A stretch of 64,000 bases of DNA from Desulfobulbaceae bacterium. GTDB taxonomy: Bacteria > Bacteroidota > Ignavibacteria > Kapaibacteriales > UBA2268. The translations under genes and the position numbers were made by a program. The notes below the pieces were generated by a model, which saw only the letters and a list, made by a program, of their open reading frames with translations, was not told the origin of the DNA and searched no databases. The stretch's first letter is position 1; each line of letters begins with the position of its first letter. Below are positions 8,177 through 17,291 of this stretch, in pieces. Where the stretch lies: the NCBI GenBank assembly GCA_018335795.1, contig JAGXRP010000032.1, positions 1 to 64,000 of the forward strand. The letters are read 5' to 3'.

Positions 8177-9160
8177 ATGTTGAACAGATTTTCAAAATTC
8201 TTTGCTATTTTATTAGCAATCGTATTCATCGCTTCATGTTCCGATGATGAAACAACAACACCGACTATTAACGAAGGCGACCTTCTGATTAAATATTTAG
8301 AAGCAAATGGCGACTACGTTAATACATACTTGCCTGCGTTAATTACAGCATCTGATTTGCACACACTCAACCAAACAGGTAAAGCATATATCATTGACTT
8401 ACGTGCTGATACAGACTTCGCAACCGGACACATCAAGAACGCTGTGAATGTAAAATTGGCTGACCTACTTACTCATATCAAAACTGTTGATATGACAAAA
8501 TACGACAAAGTAGCATTAGTATGCTATACAGGTCAAACAGCAGGCTTTGCAACTTCATTGATGAGATTTTTGGGTTATGATAAAGTATTCGACCTAAAAT
8601 TTGGAATGTGTTCATGGCACAATGACTTCGCCGGAAAATGGAAAGGTGCAATTAGCAATTCATATGCTTCACAATTCGTGAATACACCAAGCCCGGCAAA
8701 ACCTGCAAAAGGCAAATTGCCAGAGCTTAAGACTGGGAAAACCACAGGTAAAGAAATCTTAGAAGCACGCGTTGACGCATTGCTCAAAGAAGGTTTTGGA
8801 GCTGCGGGTATCAATGCTCAAGCCACTTTCCAAGATTTGAGCAAATATTACATAGCAAACTATTGGACAGAAGCACAATATCTCGACCCGGGTCACATCC
8901 CAGGAGCAATCCAATACACTCCGAAAGAAAGCTTGAAATATTCGGTGGATTTGACTACTTTGCCAACTGATAAGCCAATCATTATCTATTGCCATACTGG
9001 AACACAAAGCTCGATGCTTGCTGCATTCCTCAGACTTATGGGCTACGATGCAAAATCATTACTCTTTGGTGCTAATTCCATGATTTATGACAAAATGGTT
9101 GAAAAGAAACTCAGCATCTGGAAAGACGCAGAAATCATTGGTTTAGAATACGAAAAATAA
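8177..9160 (+). CDS. Double rhodanese-domain lipoprotein
   Basis: The 327-residue protein has a lipobox ending at Cys21 ('FIASCSDD') and two rhodanese-like domains. The first (about 55-155) has the loop 'CYTGQTAG' with Cys116; the second (about 215-320) has 'CHTGTQSS' with Cys272. Rhodaneses carry sulfur as a persulfide on this cysteine, and both copies keep it. Placement outside the cytoplasm beside a multihaem cytochrome suggests periplasmic sulfur transfer or a role in a cytochrome complex, as for rhodanese-like proteins in porin-cytochrome clusters of metal reducers (inference). An AAGGAG ribosome site precedes the ATG. A strong terminator follows the gene. Confidence 0.88.
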   Translation: MLNRFSKFFAILLAIVFIASCSDDETTTPTINEGDLLIKYLEANGDYVNTYLPALITASDLHTLNQTGKAYIIDLRADTDFATGHIKNAVNVKLADLLTHIKTVDMTKYDKVALVCYTGQTAGFATSLMRFLGYDKVFDLKFGMCSWHNDFAGKWKGAISNSYASQFVNTPSPAKPAKGKLPELKTGKTTGKEILEARVDALLKEGFGAAGINAQATFQDLSKYYIANYWTEAQYLDPGHIPGAIQYTPKESLKYSVDLTTLPTDKPIIIYCHTGTQSSMLAAFLRLMGYDAKSLLFGANSMIYDKMVEKKLSIWKDAEIIGLEYEK

Positions 9161-9179
9161 GAATCTTAACAATTCCTAC

Positions 9180-9219
9180 AAGCTATCCGATTCGCAAGAG
9201 TCGGATAGCTTTTTTTTTT
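9180..9219 (+). terminator. Intrinsic terminator of the cytochrome-rhodanese unit
   Basis: AAGCTATCCGA (9180-9190) pairs with TCGGATAGCTT (9201-9211) around a 10-base loop, followed by an unbroken T-run to 9219. The T-run overlaps the stop codon of the convergent restriction-modification gene. Confidence 0.93.
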
Positions 9220-12200
9220 AAACCCAAATATCAAACGAAGCTTTGATGAAATCGTCCATTTCGGCTTTTGTTTCACTGCCATCACCATAAGTGAAAGTTG
9301 ATGTTATATGCTTCCACTCATCTTTAGTCAATCCGTATAAATCGCGAGCAATTAGTACTTCAATTTCTGCACGAAGTAATGTTGGGTCTTCACTTTCGTG
9401 AATCAATATGCCAAGCTCCTCTCTCAGTTCTTCAAATTCCAATCTACCGCTTGACAAATATAATATCTTGAAAGCAAGATCGGACAAACGTTTCTTAACA
9501 CTATCCCCAGCTTCTGCAATTGGCATCTCATAAATAAAATTCATTGTTAAATTAGCAGATATTTTGTTTCGAATATAATAATTCAATGTTATCGAATTAA
9601 AGAGAGCCATGATATAAAACAATTCATTGATTGGCATAATATTAGGAATAATTATATTCCCTGATAAATCATAATCCATATTAACAATATGATTCATTGA
9701 ATGTCCAATAAACACATTCTTAGGAATAATTGAGCAAATCAAAGTACGTTCGTTTGTAGAACTTCCAATAGCCCGATAAGCCAGCCTGTATGTTTGATAG
9801 TCAAGTTTGAAATTTTCACCATAATCAAGTGCGTCAATCTCTTGTGCAGAAAGTTTATTTTCAGATTTAATCCGATGAAGCACTTTACGCAAAAGTATAT
9901 CGCAAGCGGCTTCTTCGTCAATAAAATATCGAGGGATAGAATAATTTGCGTTGTATTGATGAATCATTTTTCCCTCGTATAGCCGCAGAAATCTCCTGCC
10001 CTTGAAAATTTTCAAATCCTCCAAAGAGTTGAATAAATTACTGTCATTTGTCATATCAAATTCGCGTCGTAATTTGATATTAAAATGCGACAATTTTTTG
10101 TGGTCACTCAAAATCTTGCTACAAATTTCATAATCCTTATCGGATTTGAATTCCATTATGGATATATTAGTCGGAGAGAATTGTTTGATTTTCTCTATAT
10201 CGTAGTATATAAAATCGTCATTATATAAATCATTCGGGTTATGTAAATAAAATTTTGCTTTGAATTTGTAATCAATTCCGTTGATAATCTCTTTTTTGGC
10301 ATAAACCACAGAAAATTTGAATCTGCTATCTACTTCAGGAAATAATCTAACTTTGGAATCTTTATTTGATTCATTATACCCTCTATTTTCAAAAGAAGAT
10401 AACTCAATCAACCTATAATCCTCTATTAACATTTTCCTGAGCATATTTGCACCTTCGTCAGTTTGGAAGCCTGAAGGCACAAGCAAGCAGTACAAAGCAT
10501 CATCCTTGATAATTTGGAAATCTCTTTCCATAAAGAATTTGTAAAAATTCGGGTCGCCGGAACTTTGGTGAGAGTATTTTGAATAAAGGTATTGAGTGTA
10601 TTTCTTGTAATTTTCTGTATATGAATTCCATTTTGCTTTAAATTCATCGTTAGTATTGATTTGCAAATCAAACCATTTGTTAAATTTAAGGACATCCATT
10701 TCAAATTTGCCTTGTTTCGCAAACTCCTTTTTCACTGGTTTAATAGCTTCCCAAGGCGGATTGCTGATAATTCCGTCAAAACCGCGTTGAGCCTTTGGTA
10801 ATGGATTGCCATGCTTATCAAAAAAGCAGAAGAAATATTCCAGCGGAAAAAATAATGCATCGGCGAATTCGGATTCCTCTTTCAATTTATTACGGATATT
10901 ATCTTTAATACTATTAACATTTTCCAGCAATGCAGGATTGAAAATATCATATAAATAACTGTTTCGGATAAGATGCAATTCAATAATTTCGGCTTTGAAA
11001 TTCTCAGTTATTATACTAATCTGCAAATCAAAATCTATATCGGATAAAGAATCTCCTTTTATGAAATTCATTCCCAAATTTGGTAAAATATGTTCTTTTT
11101 CTTCCGGTAAATATCTGAAATTATAGATTTGCGGATTGAGTTTAACGGCTTCCTTCCAAATATTTGTTTTTGCAGTATCAATCGCTCTTTCATCTTTATC
11201 AGCACCAAAAATGTGTCTGACTATAATCTTGGAAATCAGAAAAAGTTCATTACCGGTTATAAAATCCATATCCTTACGGAACTGGTCAACAATTCTAACA
11301 TTTATAGGCGTATTCGCCAGAGTTTTGCTTTCGAATTGACTTGCCCATTCAGTAGATTCTTTCAGCCGCTCATAATGAGTATATATTCTCCTTAATACCT
11401 TTATCAAAAAGCTTCCACTACCCGATGTGCTGTCAATAATTTTTATTGAAGCGATTTTATCAGTCAACGAGTGAACAAGATTTTCATCTAAGTTGCTTTT
11501 TTTCAATTCAGCAATCAGTTCATTTACAGGTTGCTCAAAAAGTGAATCTACAATCAAATCAGCCATATAGACAGTAATTGAAGCAGGGGTATAATAAATT
11601 CCTTCATCTTTTCGGTTTTCAGCTATCCATGTTTCATAAGCTTTACCGAAAATGTCTTCGTTAATTTTTCTATAATTATAATGAACCAAACCTTTACCAA
11701 AAGTGCTTGACCATTTATCTAATCCAAGTATTAGTTCGAATACTCTTCGGAAAGTGGTTAAGTTAGATTTGTTTTTGTCAACATAATCCCAAAAATAATG
11801 GTCGAAAAGTTCGGTATTATAGAAATCTTGAAAAAATTTCTCAATAACATTGAAAAAATTAGAAAATACTTGTTGATTCCCTTTTACCCCCCATCTGTAA
11901 TCTACTTTTTCAAATTCATCTTGAATAAAGCGATAGGGAATTAAACCGTAATCCTCGAGAGTTTTAATAAAAATGAATTTATTCAGGAAAAGCACAACAA
12001 CTTCTTCATGAGAAAAATTTGCATTACTTATCATCTTGACATAACTAAATTCTGAGTACCATTTTTTCAAATCATTAAAAAATGCCGTGTCCAAATCATG
12101 CGTATATTCATCATCTTCCCGTCGCCGAAGGACATCCCACATATTCCCGGTATTAATGTAATCATCAATCAAATCAACAAAAGTAGTACTTGAAAAAGGT

Positions 12201-12661
12201 TCGAATTTGATTAGAGAATTACGATTGAAAATATAAACATGCTCGACATTTGTTAAAATCACATATTCAACATTACGTTTGCTGAGGTAATTTTTAATCT
12301 GATTTTCATGTTTTCTGTAATTGAAATCAAATCGAGTTAGAGCATTTTTGGAATCTTTATAAGAAAAAAGCGGTTTAAGTTCGATACATATAGGATTCCC
12401 TGTACCTCTATCATGCAAAATGAAATCAATAAATCGCCCTTCGATATTGACTTCCGGTTTAACTTCACCTTCAAAAATATTTTTCATGAATTCGTAAAAC
12501 AGCTGTCCTGTTGCAGTTTCCGATTTTACTTTACTTCTTAGGGACGCAATATAATCATTGATTGGTTCGAAGTCAAATTTAACCGAACTTACAGTGTCAT
12601 AAGGAATAATTTCCTGTTTGAAAAAGTCGCTAATTGATTTTAAAATTTCTTGTTTTGTCAT
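9218..12661 (-). CDS. Type IIG-like restriction endonuclease / N6-adenine DNA methyltransferase
   Basis: A single 1147-residue chain appears to combine cleavage and methylation. The N-terminus has a PD-(D/E)xK-like nuclease pattern: D79 in 'GRFIDFILHD', then E94 and K96 in 'ICIELKPL'. The methyltransferase domain has an AdoMet motif I reading 'DSTSGSGSF' (about 408-416) where D-P-A-C-G-S-G is usual, and the catalytic motif NPPW near 634, typical of gamma-class N6-adenine enzymes. The C-terminal third, with 'RFLRLYEGKMIHQY' near 900, resembles the target-recognition part of Eco57I-class enzymes. No separate specificity or restriction gene lies nearby, which fits type IIG. It could also be a BREX- or DISARM-like methylase, but the nuclease motif argues against that. 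The target site is unknown. Confidence 0.82.
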   Translation of the reverse strand: MTKQEILKSISDFFKQEIIPYDTVSSVKFDFEPINDYIASLRSKVKSETATGQLFYEFMKNIFEGEVKPEVNIEGRFIDFILHDRGTGNPICIELKPLFSYKDSKNALTRFDFNYRKHENQIKNYLSKRNVEYVILTNVEHVYIFNRNSLIKFEPFSSTTFVDLIDDYINTGNMWDVLRRREDDEYTHDLDTAFFNDLKKWYSEFSYVKMISNANFSHEEVVVLFLNKFIFIKTLEDYGLIPYRFIQDEFEKVDYRWGVKGNQQVFSNFFNVIEKFFQDFYNTELFDHYFWDYVDKNKSNLTTFRRVFELILGLDKWSSTFGKGLVHYNYRKINEDIFGKAYETWIAENRKDEGIYYTPASITVYMADLIVDSLFEQPVNELIAELKKSNLDENLVHSLTDKIASIKIIDSTSGSGSFLIKVLRRIYTHYERLKESTEWASQFESKTLANTPINVRIVDQFRKDMDFITGNELFLISKIIVRHIFGADKDERAIDTAKTNIWKEAVKLNPQIYNFRYLPEEKEHILPNLGMNFIKGDSLSDIDFDLQISIITENFKAEIIELHLIRNSYLYDIFNPALLENVNSIKDNIRNKLKEESEFADALFFPLEYFFCFFDKHGNPLPKAQRGFDGIISNPPWEAIKPVKKEFAKQGKFEMDVLKFNKWFDLQINTNDEFKAKWNSYTENYKKYTQYLYSKYSHQSSGDPNFYKFFMERDFQIIKDDALYCLLVPSGFQTDEGANMLRKMLIEDYRLIELSSFENRGYNESNKDSKVRLFPEVDSRFKFSVVYAKKEIINGIDYKFKAKFYLHNPNDLYNDDFIYYDIEKIKQFSPTNISIMEFKSDKDYEICSKILSDHKKLSHFNIKLRREFDMTNDSNLFNSLEDLKIFKGRRFLRLYEGKMIHQYNANYSIPRYFIDEEAACDILLRKVLHRIKSENKLSAQEIDALDYGENFKLDYQTYRLAYRAIGSSTNERTLICSIIPKNVFIGHSMNHIVNMDYDLSGNIIIPNIMPINELFYIMALFNSITLNYYIRNKISANLTMNFIYEMPIAEAGDSVKKRLSDLAFKILYLSSGRLEFEELREELGILIHESEDPTLLRAEIEVLIARDLYGLTKDEWKHITSTFTYGDGSETKAEMDDFIKASFDIWV

Positions 12662-12724
12662 AATTTGTATTTATATAAAATTTAAACCAAGATTGACATG
12701 CAAACACTTTCACTGCCGTTTACC

Positions 12725-12958
12725 CTACGGTGTAGTAGTTTCTCTCATGAAATTCATGTTTTCAAAAGGTAGTGAATCAATCAATAAGTCATGGAAATTA
12801 ATTTTCCCTTTGGCAGCGAGGATTTCGAAACCAACCAGATTACCATCAGAATCAAAATCAGCTACTACGCCATCAGTAATTTCATCACTTTCGATACTTT
12901 TTTTATCGCTGAGTATGATATAGAATGTGTCCGTGTCCTTGATGTATTTTAATTTCAT
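12725..12958 (-). CDS. DUF2283 family small protein
   Basis: This 77-residue protein begins MKLKYIKDTDTFYIILSD and contains 'DGVVADFDSDGNLVGFEIL', the family's typical pattern (MKhxYDxexDxhYhxhs..., then 'G.h.D.D..G.hVGhEIL'). The function of DUF2283 is unknown; members are often found near toxin-antitoxin or mobile genes. It lies 63 bases upstream of the restriction-modification gene on the same strand, so they may share a transcript. The tail after 'GKINFHDLL' is less typical. Confidence 0.82.
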   Translation of the reverse strand: MKLKYIKDTDTFYIILSDKKSIESDEITDGVVADFDSDGNLVGFEILAAKGKINFHDLLIDSLPFENMNFMRETTTP

Positions 12959-13013
12959 TTTTATTTTCCTTTATCATAAATATTATTTCTGTCAAAAAAT
13001 GCTGTTCAACCCC

Positions 13014-14555
13014 CTACTCCCACTCGATGGTGCCGGGTGGCTTGCTGGTGATGTCGTAAACGACGCGGTTGATGCCACGCACTTCGTTGATAATGCGGTT
13101 GCTCATGCGGGCAAGCACTTCGTAGGGCATTGGGTACCAATCGGCGGTCATGCCGTCCACGCTGGTCACGGCGCGAAGTACGGCGGTGTTCTCGTAGGTG
13201 CGCTCGTCACCCATGACGCCGACTGATTTCACGGGCAGCAAAACGGCGAATGCTTGCCAGATTTCGTCGTAAAGCCCGGCGTTGCGGATTTCGTCGAGAT
13301 AGATTTCGTCGGCTTTTTGGAGGGTTACGATTTTATCTTTGGTGATGTCACCCAAAATTCGGATGCCGAGTCCGGGACCCGGGAATGGATGACGATTTAC
13401 AAACCATTCGGGTACTCCGAGTTCGCGACCGACTGCACGTACTTCGTCTTTGAATAGCTCGCGAAATGGTTCTATGATTTTGAGATTCATTTTTTCGGGC
13501 AGCCCGCCAACGTTGTGGTGGGATTTGATGGTTGCCGATGGACCTTTGACGGAGACTGACTCGATGACATCGGGGTACAGTGTGCCTTGGGCGAGCCATT
13601 TCGCATCATTGAATTTTGTGGCTTCCACTTCGAAAACTTCGATGAATTTGTTGCCGATGATTTTACGCTTCTTTTCGGGGTCGCTTACTCCGCTGAGGGC
13701 GTCCAGGAACAGCTTCTCGGCGTCTATGATGTCAACGGATATATCGAAATGGTGCTTGAACAAATCGTAAATCTGGCGGCTTTCGTTCAGTCGCATCAAG
13801 CCGGAATCAACGTGGATGCAATGCAATTTATCGCCAATTGCTTTGTGCAGTAGCACGGCAAGCACGGTAGAATCTACTCCTCCGCTGAGGGCGCAAATCA
13901 CTCCCCCATCGCCGACTTTCTCGCGAATATCTGCGATAGCTTGTTCGATGAATGATGTTGGTGACCAGATTGCTTCTACTTTGCAAATTTTTCGCAAGAA
14001 GTTATTCAAAATTATGTTGCCTTGCTCGGAGTGATGCACCTCGGGGTGGAATTGCACGCCGAAAATCTGTTTGTCAGCCGAACGAATTGCACAAACGGGC
14101 GAATTGTCCGAATGAGCAATGATTTCAAATCCTTTTGGAGGAGCCGTGAGTGCGTCGCCGTGTGACATCCAGACAGTAGTTGCAGCATTAACTCCATCAA
14201 AAAGGTCGTCAAATGAGTCAATTCTCAAAGTTGCTCTGCCATATTCGCGTTTTGCGGCTTTGTCCACCTCGCCGCCGAGTTGGTATGCTGTAAGTTGCAA
14301 GCCGTAGCAGATGCCAAGTACGGGAATTCCGAGCTCAAAAACGTTGAATCCGGGAATTGGAGCATCACTTTCAAATACGCTCGAAGGTCCGCCGGAAAGG
14401 ATGAGTCCGTTTGGGTTGATGTCTTGGAGCGCTTCCAATTTGACAGAAAATGGGTGAATTTCGCAGTAAACGCCGAGTTCACGGACTTTGCGGGCTATCA
14501 ATTGTGTGTATTGAGAGCCAAAGTCTAAGATTACGATTTTTTCAGATATGTTCAT
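13014..14555 (-). CDS. guaA: GMP synthase (glutamine-hydrolysing)
   Basis: It converts XMP to GMP using ATP and glutamine, the last step of GMP synthesis. The 513-residue length is normal. The class I glutaminase domain has the nucleophile in 'GICYGLQL', and '[10 protein letters not shown]' provides the His/Glu pair. The ATP-pyrophosphatase domain has the P-loop 'LSGGVDSTV', and the C-terminal dimerisation domain ends with '[10 protein letters not shown]', the usual terminus. The start [20 protein letters not shown] is standard. The coding sequence is visibly richer in G+C than its neighbours, perhaps reflecting high expression or different ancestry. There is no sign of an operon with guaB here. 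Confidence 0.97.
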   Translation of the reverse strand: MNISEKIVILDFGSQYTQLIARKVRELGVYCEIHPFSVKLEALQDINPNGLILSGGPSSVFESDAPIPGFNVFELGIPVLGICYGLQLTAYQLGGEVDKAAKREYGRATLRIDSFDDLFDGVNAATTVWMSHGDALTAPPKGFEIIAHSDNSPVCAIRSADKQIFGVQFHPEVHHSEQGNIILNNFLRKICKVEAIWSPTSFIEQAIADIREKVGDGGVICALSGGVDSTVLAVLLHKAIGDKLHCIHVDSGLMRLNESRQIYDLFKHHFDISVDIIDAEKLFLDALSGVSDPEKKRKIIGNKFIEVFEVEATKFNDAKWLAQGTLYPDVIESVSVKGPSATIKSHHNVGGLPEKMNLKIIEPFRELFKDEVRAVGRELGVPEWFVNRHPFPGPGLGIRILGDITKDKIVTLQKADEIYLDEIRNAGLYDEIWQAFAVLLPVKSVGVMGDERTYENTAVLRAVTSVDGMTADWYPMPYEVLARMSNRIINEVRGINRVVYDITSKPPGTIEWE

Positions 14556-14684
14556 GATGAAATTTATTTATGTTTGTAAAATTTGTTTCTTGGGAATGAG
14601 GCTTGCATAGTGTTCGTTCAAATTGTGTTGTGACGAGCTCAAAAGCACTAAACAAGCCCCGGACTTGAGTGAGCAGATTATACA

Positions 14685-14976
14685 AGGTTGTCTCATAATG
14701 GCAACTTTTGCATTTCAAAACTGTTCACTCCACCAAAAATCTTTAATACAAAATCCCCCTTAATCCCCCTTTGACAAAGGGGGAAAGCGAGCTTGTGAGC
14801 AGGGGGATTTTTCAATAATTTAAAATCTCCACTTATATCACGCCCTAAGAGAAATTTTCTACATTTTTGAGACAGTCCCAAAGCGAGCTTGTGAGCAGGG
14901 GGATTTTTCAATAATTTAAAATCTCCACTTATATCACGCCCTAAGAGAAATTTTCTACATTTTTGAGACAGTCCCA
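14685..14976. mobile_element. Non-autonomous element or remnant related to the left-edge IS
   Basis: The left end AGGTTGTCTCATAATGGCAA (from 14685) closely matches the outer end of the IS1182-type element at 228-256 (minus strand). The right end, read inward on the minus strand, is TGGGACTGTCTCAAAAATGT (from 14976), so the ends share an imperfect inverted G.CTGTCTCA.AA core. No transposase is encoded. Inside lies a perfect hairpin CCCCCTTT-GAC-AAAGGGGG at 14765-14783. It reads as a MITE-like element or an IS remnant, enlarged by a tandem duplication. Confidence 0.6.
14784..14975. repeat. Perfect 96-bp tandem duplication
   Basis: 14784-14879 and 14880-14975 are identical by eye, from AAAGCGAGCTTGTGAGCAGG through TTTTTGAGACAGTCCC. 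Both copies include the IS-like terminus, so the element has two right ends in a row. Perfect identity suggests recent origin. Confidence 0.9.
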
Positions 14977-15125
14977 TTATATAAGTATAGTCAATAGTAA
15001 TCATTATTAACACTAATTTCATAAAAATTCAATCTCAAATATATTGATTTTTCGGCACTTAAAAAAGCAGAGCGAAAATATAGTCTGCTGAAAAAATTAT
15101 TCTTTCAAATGTCGTTCAAGTTTGC

Positions 15126-15133
15126 TATTTTTG
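15126..15133 (+). promoter_or_regulatory. Putative -7 promoter box TATTTTTG for tRNA-Pro
   Basis: A TAnnTTTG match ends 13 bases before the tRNA 5' end. Transcription would start near 15137, giving a short leader removed by RNase P. The upstream -33 region shows only a weak TTTC. Confidence 0.5.
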
Positions 15134-15146
15134 CACTTGGATTGTT

Positions 15147-15220
<74 letters not shown>

Positions 15221-15379
15221 CAAAATTCCCTGCTTAAATCGCTTTTCATATTCAATCAATCTTCATATTCATAAGCAAATATCAACATTTGTGCAGCATT
15301 GTTAATGCACGAAAACATTGATTAACACGAGGTTAACAGAGTCGGTAGCAATTAACACAACATTATTGATTCCTTAATA

Positions 15380-15407
15380 TTGTGTTCAAATTCGAAGTGT
15401 ACTTTTG
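15380..15407 (+). promoter_or_regulatory. Putative promoter of the sugar-biosynthesis operon
   Basis: TTG at 15380-15382 and TACTTTTG at 15400-15407 (a TAnnTTTG match) are separated by 17 bases. Transcription would begin about 15412, just ahead of the AAAGGAAAA ribosome site and the first start codon. It is the only good candidate upstream of eight tightly linked genes. Confidence 0.5.
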
Positions 15408-15429
15408 ATAAATAAAATTAAAAGGAAAA

Positions 15430-16482
15430 TTGAAACGAATGGAAAGCAAAAACATATTATTTATCTGCGGTTCGCTGAATCAAACTACAATGATGCACGC
15501 AATCTCAAAACACCTCGAGGATTACAACTGCTTTTTCACACCTTACTATGCTGATGGCTACATTGATGTTTTAGCTCGAAAAGGTTATCTTGACTTTTCG
15601 ATTTTGGGCGGAAGTTTCAAAGGAGCGTCTATGAATTACCTTTGGAAGGAAAATCTTCGCGTGGATTACTATGGCAATTCGTATAATTATGACTTGGTTG
15701 TCACATGCAGTGACTTGCTTGTTCCCAAGAATATCCAAAATAAGAAGCTGATACTCGTGCAAGAAGGCATGACTGACCCTAAGAATTTTGCATATTATTT
15801 GGTGAAGTGGTTTAAATTCCCGCGATACATTGCAAGCACGTCAACAAATGGCTTATCCGACGCCTATGACGTCTTTTGTGTAGCATCTGAGGGTTACAAG
15901 CAGCTATTCGTGCAAAATGGCATCAAAGAGGAGAAAATACGCGTTACAGGCATTCCGAATTTTGATAATTGCCAACAATACGCCAATAATGAGTTCCCAT
16001 ATAGGAATTTTGTTTTAGTTGCCACTTCCGATTCGCGCGAAACATTCAAATACGAGAACAGGAAAAAATTTATCGAATATTCAGTAAAAATTGCCAATGG
16101 AAAGCAATTAATTTTCAAATTACATCCTAACGAAAATCACGAAAAAGCAACCGGCGAAATCAATAAATACGCTCCCGAAGCATTGGTTTATACGCAAGGA
16201 AATATACATGAAATGATTGCTAATTGCGATGTGCTGATCACTAAATATTCGACTGTGGTTTATACAGGAATTGCTTTGGGGAAAGAAGTTTATTCATATT
16301 TTGAAATTGATGATTTGAAACAAATGACACCTATACAAAATGGCGGTACATCGGCATTCAATATTGCTCAGGAATGTTTGAAATTGCTCAATAATAAAAA
16401 GCTGACCAAAAAAGAACCCAAAACCGTAAAACTAAAAAATAGAATCAAGAATTATGTCAGCTCTCTCGCGGGAGTTCTGTGA
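15430..16482 (+). CDS. GT-B-fold glycosyltransferase / CDP-glycerol transferase-like protein
   Basis: This protein of about 350 residues resembles nucleotide-sugar (or CDP-alcohol) dependent transferases of the GT-B fold. An N-terminal Rossmann-like half ('ILFICGSLNQTTMMHAISKH') is followed by 'RVTGIPNFDN' near 178 and a C-terminal half with 'LIFKLHPNENHE' and 'CDVLITKYSTVVYTGIALGK'. The HPNE and TKYSTV segments are like those in CDP-glycerol glycerophosphotransferases and UDP-GlcNAc 2-epimerase-like proteins. TTG at 15430 is better spaced from AAAGGA, while ATG at 15439 is the alternative. It overlaps the next gene by four bases and heads the operon. It could transfer the sugar made by the following enzymes, or act as a hydrolysing epimerase; I favour transferase. 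Confidence 0.65.
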   Translation: MKRMESKNILFICGSLNQTTMMHAISKHLEDYNCFFTPYYADGYIDVLARKGYLDFSILGGSFKGASMNYLWKENLRVDYYGNSYNYDLVVTCSDLLVPKNIQNKKLILVQEGMTDPKNFAYYLVKWFKFPRYIASTSTNGLSDAYDVFCVASEGYKQLFVQNGIKEEKIRVTGIPNFDNCQQYANNEFPYRNFVLVATSDSRETFKYENRKKFIEYSVKIANGKQLIFKLHPNENHEKATGEINKYAPEALVYTQGNIHEMIANCDVLITKYSTVVYTGIALGKEVYSYFEIDDLKQMTPIQNGGTSAFNIAQECLKLLNNKKLTKKEPKTVKLKNRIKNYVSSLAGVL

Positions 16483-17273
16483 GCAATAGCTTGAAGATAG
16501 TCGTTGTTATTCAAGCTCGAATGAGTTCGACAAGGTTTCCGGGGAAAGTGCTTCAAAAAGTACTTGGAAAGCCTTTGCTATTGCATCAATATGAGCGAAT
16601 TGCAGAATCGAAGTTAGAACCTTTGATTGTAGTCGCTACAAGTACCGATGAAAGTGACGAGCCGATTGTTGAGTTATGCAAACTCCACGGAATCAACTGT
16701 TTCAGGGGCAACCTTAATGATTTACTGGATAGGCATTACAAAGCGGGTTTGGCATATGAAGCAGACGCAATCGTCAAAATTCCGTCTGATTGTCCACTAA
16801 TTTCACCGACAGCGATTGACATAGTTTTAACAAAATACATTGAATTTTATCCCGAAATTGACTATGTAAGCAATCTCCACCCAGCGAGCTATCCTGATGG
16901 CAATGATGTAGAGATCATAAGCATGAAAGCATTGCAAAACGTTTGGCAAAATGCAAGCAAGGACTTTGAACTAGAACATACGACTCCTTACATTTGGGAA
17001 AATCCCGAATTATTTCGTATCGAAAATATAACATGGGAAAGCGGATTAGATTATTCCAAGAGCCATCGCTTCACGATTGATTATCCAGAAGATTTACTGT
17101 TTATCAAGGCGATTTATGAGAATTTATATCCGAAAAAGCAATATTTCGAGCTTGAAGATATTTTGGAATTATTGCAGGAAAAGCCGGAAATCATGGAACT
17201 AAACAAGGATTACGCAGGTGAGTATTGGTATAAAAATCATCTGAGCGAACTAAAAACAATAATAAATTATTAA
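16479..17273 (+). CDS. SpsF-like cytidylyltransferase
   Basis: The 264-residue protein starts (GTG) within the end of the previous gene and contains 'VIQARMSSTRFPGKVL', the nucleotide-binding signature of the SpsF / acylneuraminate cytidylyltransferase group. 'DAIVKIPSDCPLISP' near 100 provides the conserved metal-binding region. These enzymes activate sialic-acid-like sugars as CMP derivatives. With the NeuB-type synthase downstream, it probably makes the CMP-sugar of this pathway. The substrate is not known. Confidence 0.82.
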   Translation: MSNSLKIVVVIQARMSSTRFPGKVLQKVLGKPLLLHQYERIAESKLEPLIVVATSTDESDEPIVELCKLHGINCFRGNLNDLLDRHYKAGLAYEADAIVKIPSDCPLISPTAIDIVLTKYIEFYPEIDYVSNLHPASYPDGNDVEIISMKALQNVWQNASKDFELEHTTPYIWENPELFRIENITWESGLDYSKSHRFTIDYPEDLLFIKAIYENLYPKKQYFELEDILELLQEKPEIMELNKDYAGEYWYKNHLSELKTIINY

Positions 17274-17291
17274 AATTTTAGGGTAAATATT

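Larger units (their letters stand above)
14556..15146. other. Intergenic region with an IS-derived element
   Basis: About 590 bases between guaA and tRNA-Pro. Most of it is the repeat element at 14685-14976. An open frame at 14693-15022 (minus) exists only because the 96-bp duplication is in frame, and I do not accept it as a gene. The rest holds the tRNA promoter. Confidence 0.6.

Noticed and set aside
14693-15022. Minus-strand open frame with a repeated 32-residue block
   Set aside because: It exists because the 96-bp tandem duplication keeps the frame open inside an IS-like element. No ribosome site and no known domain.
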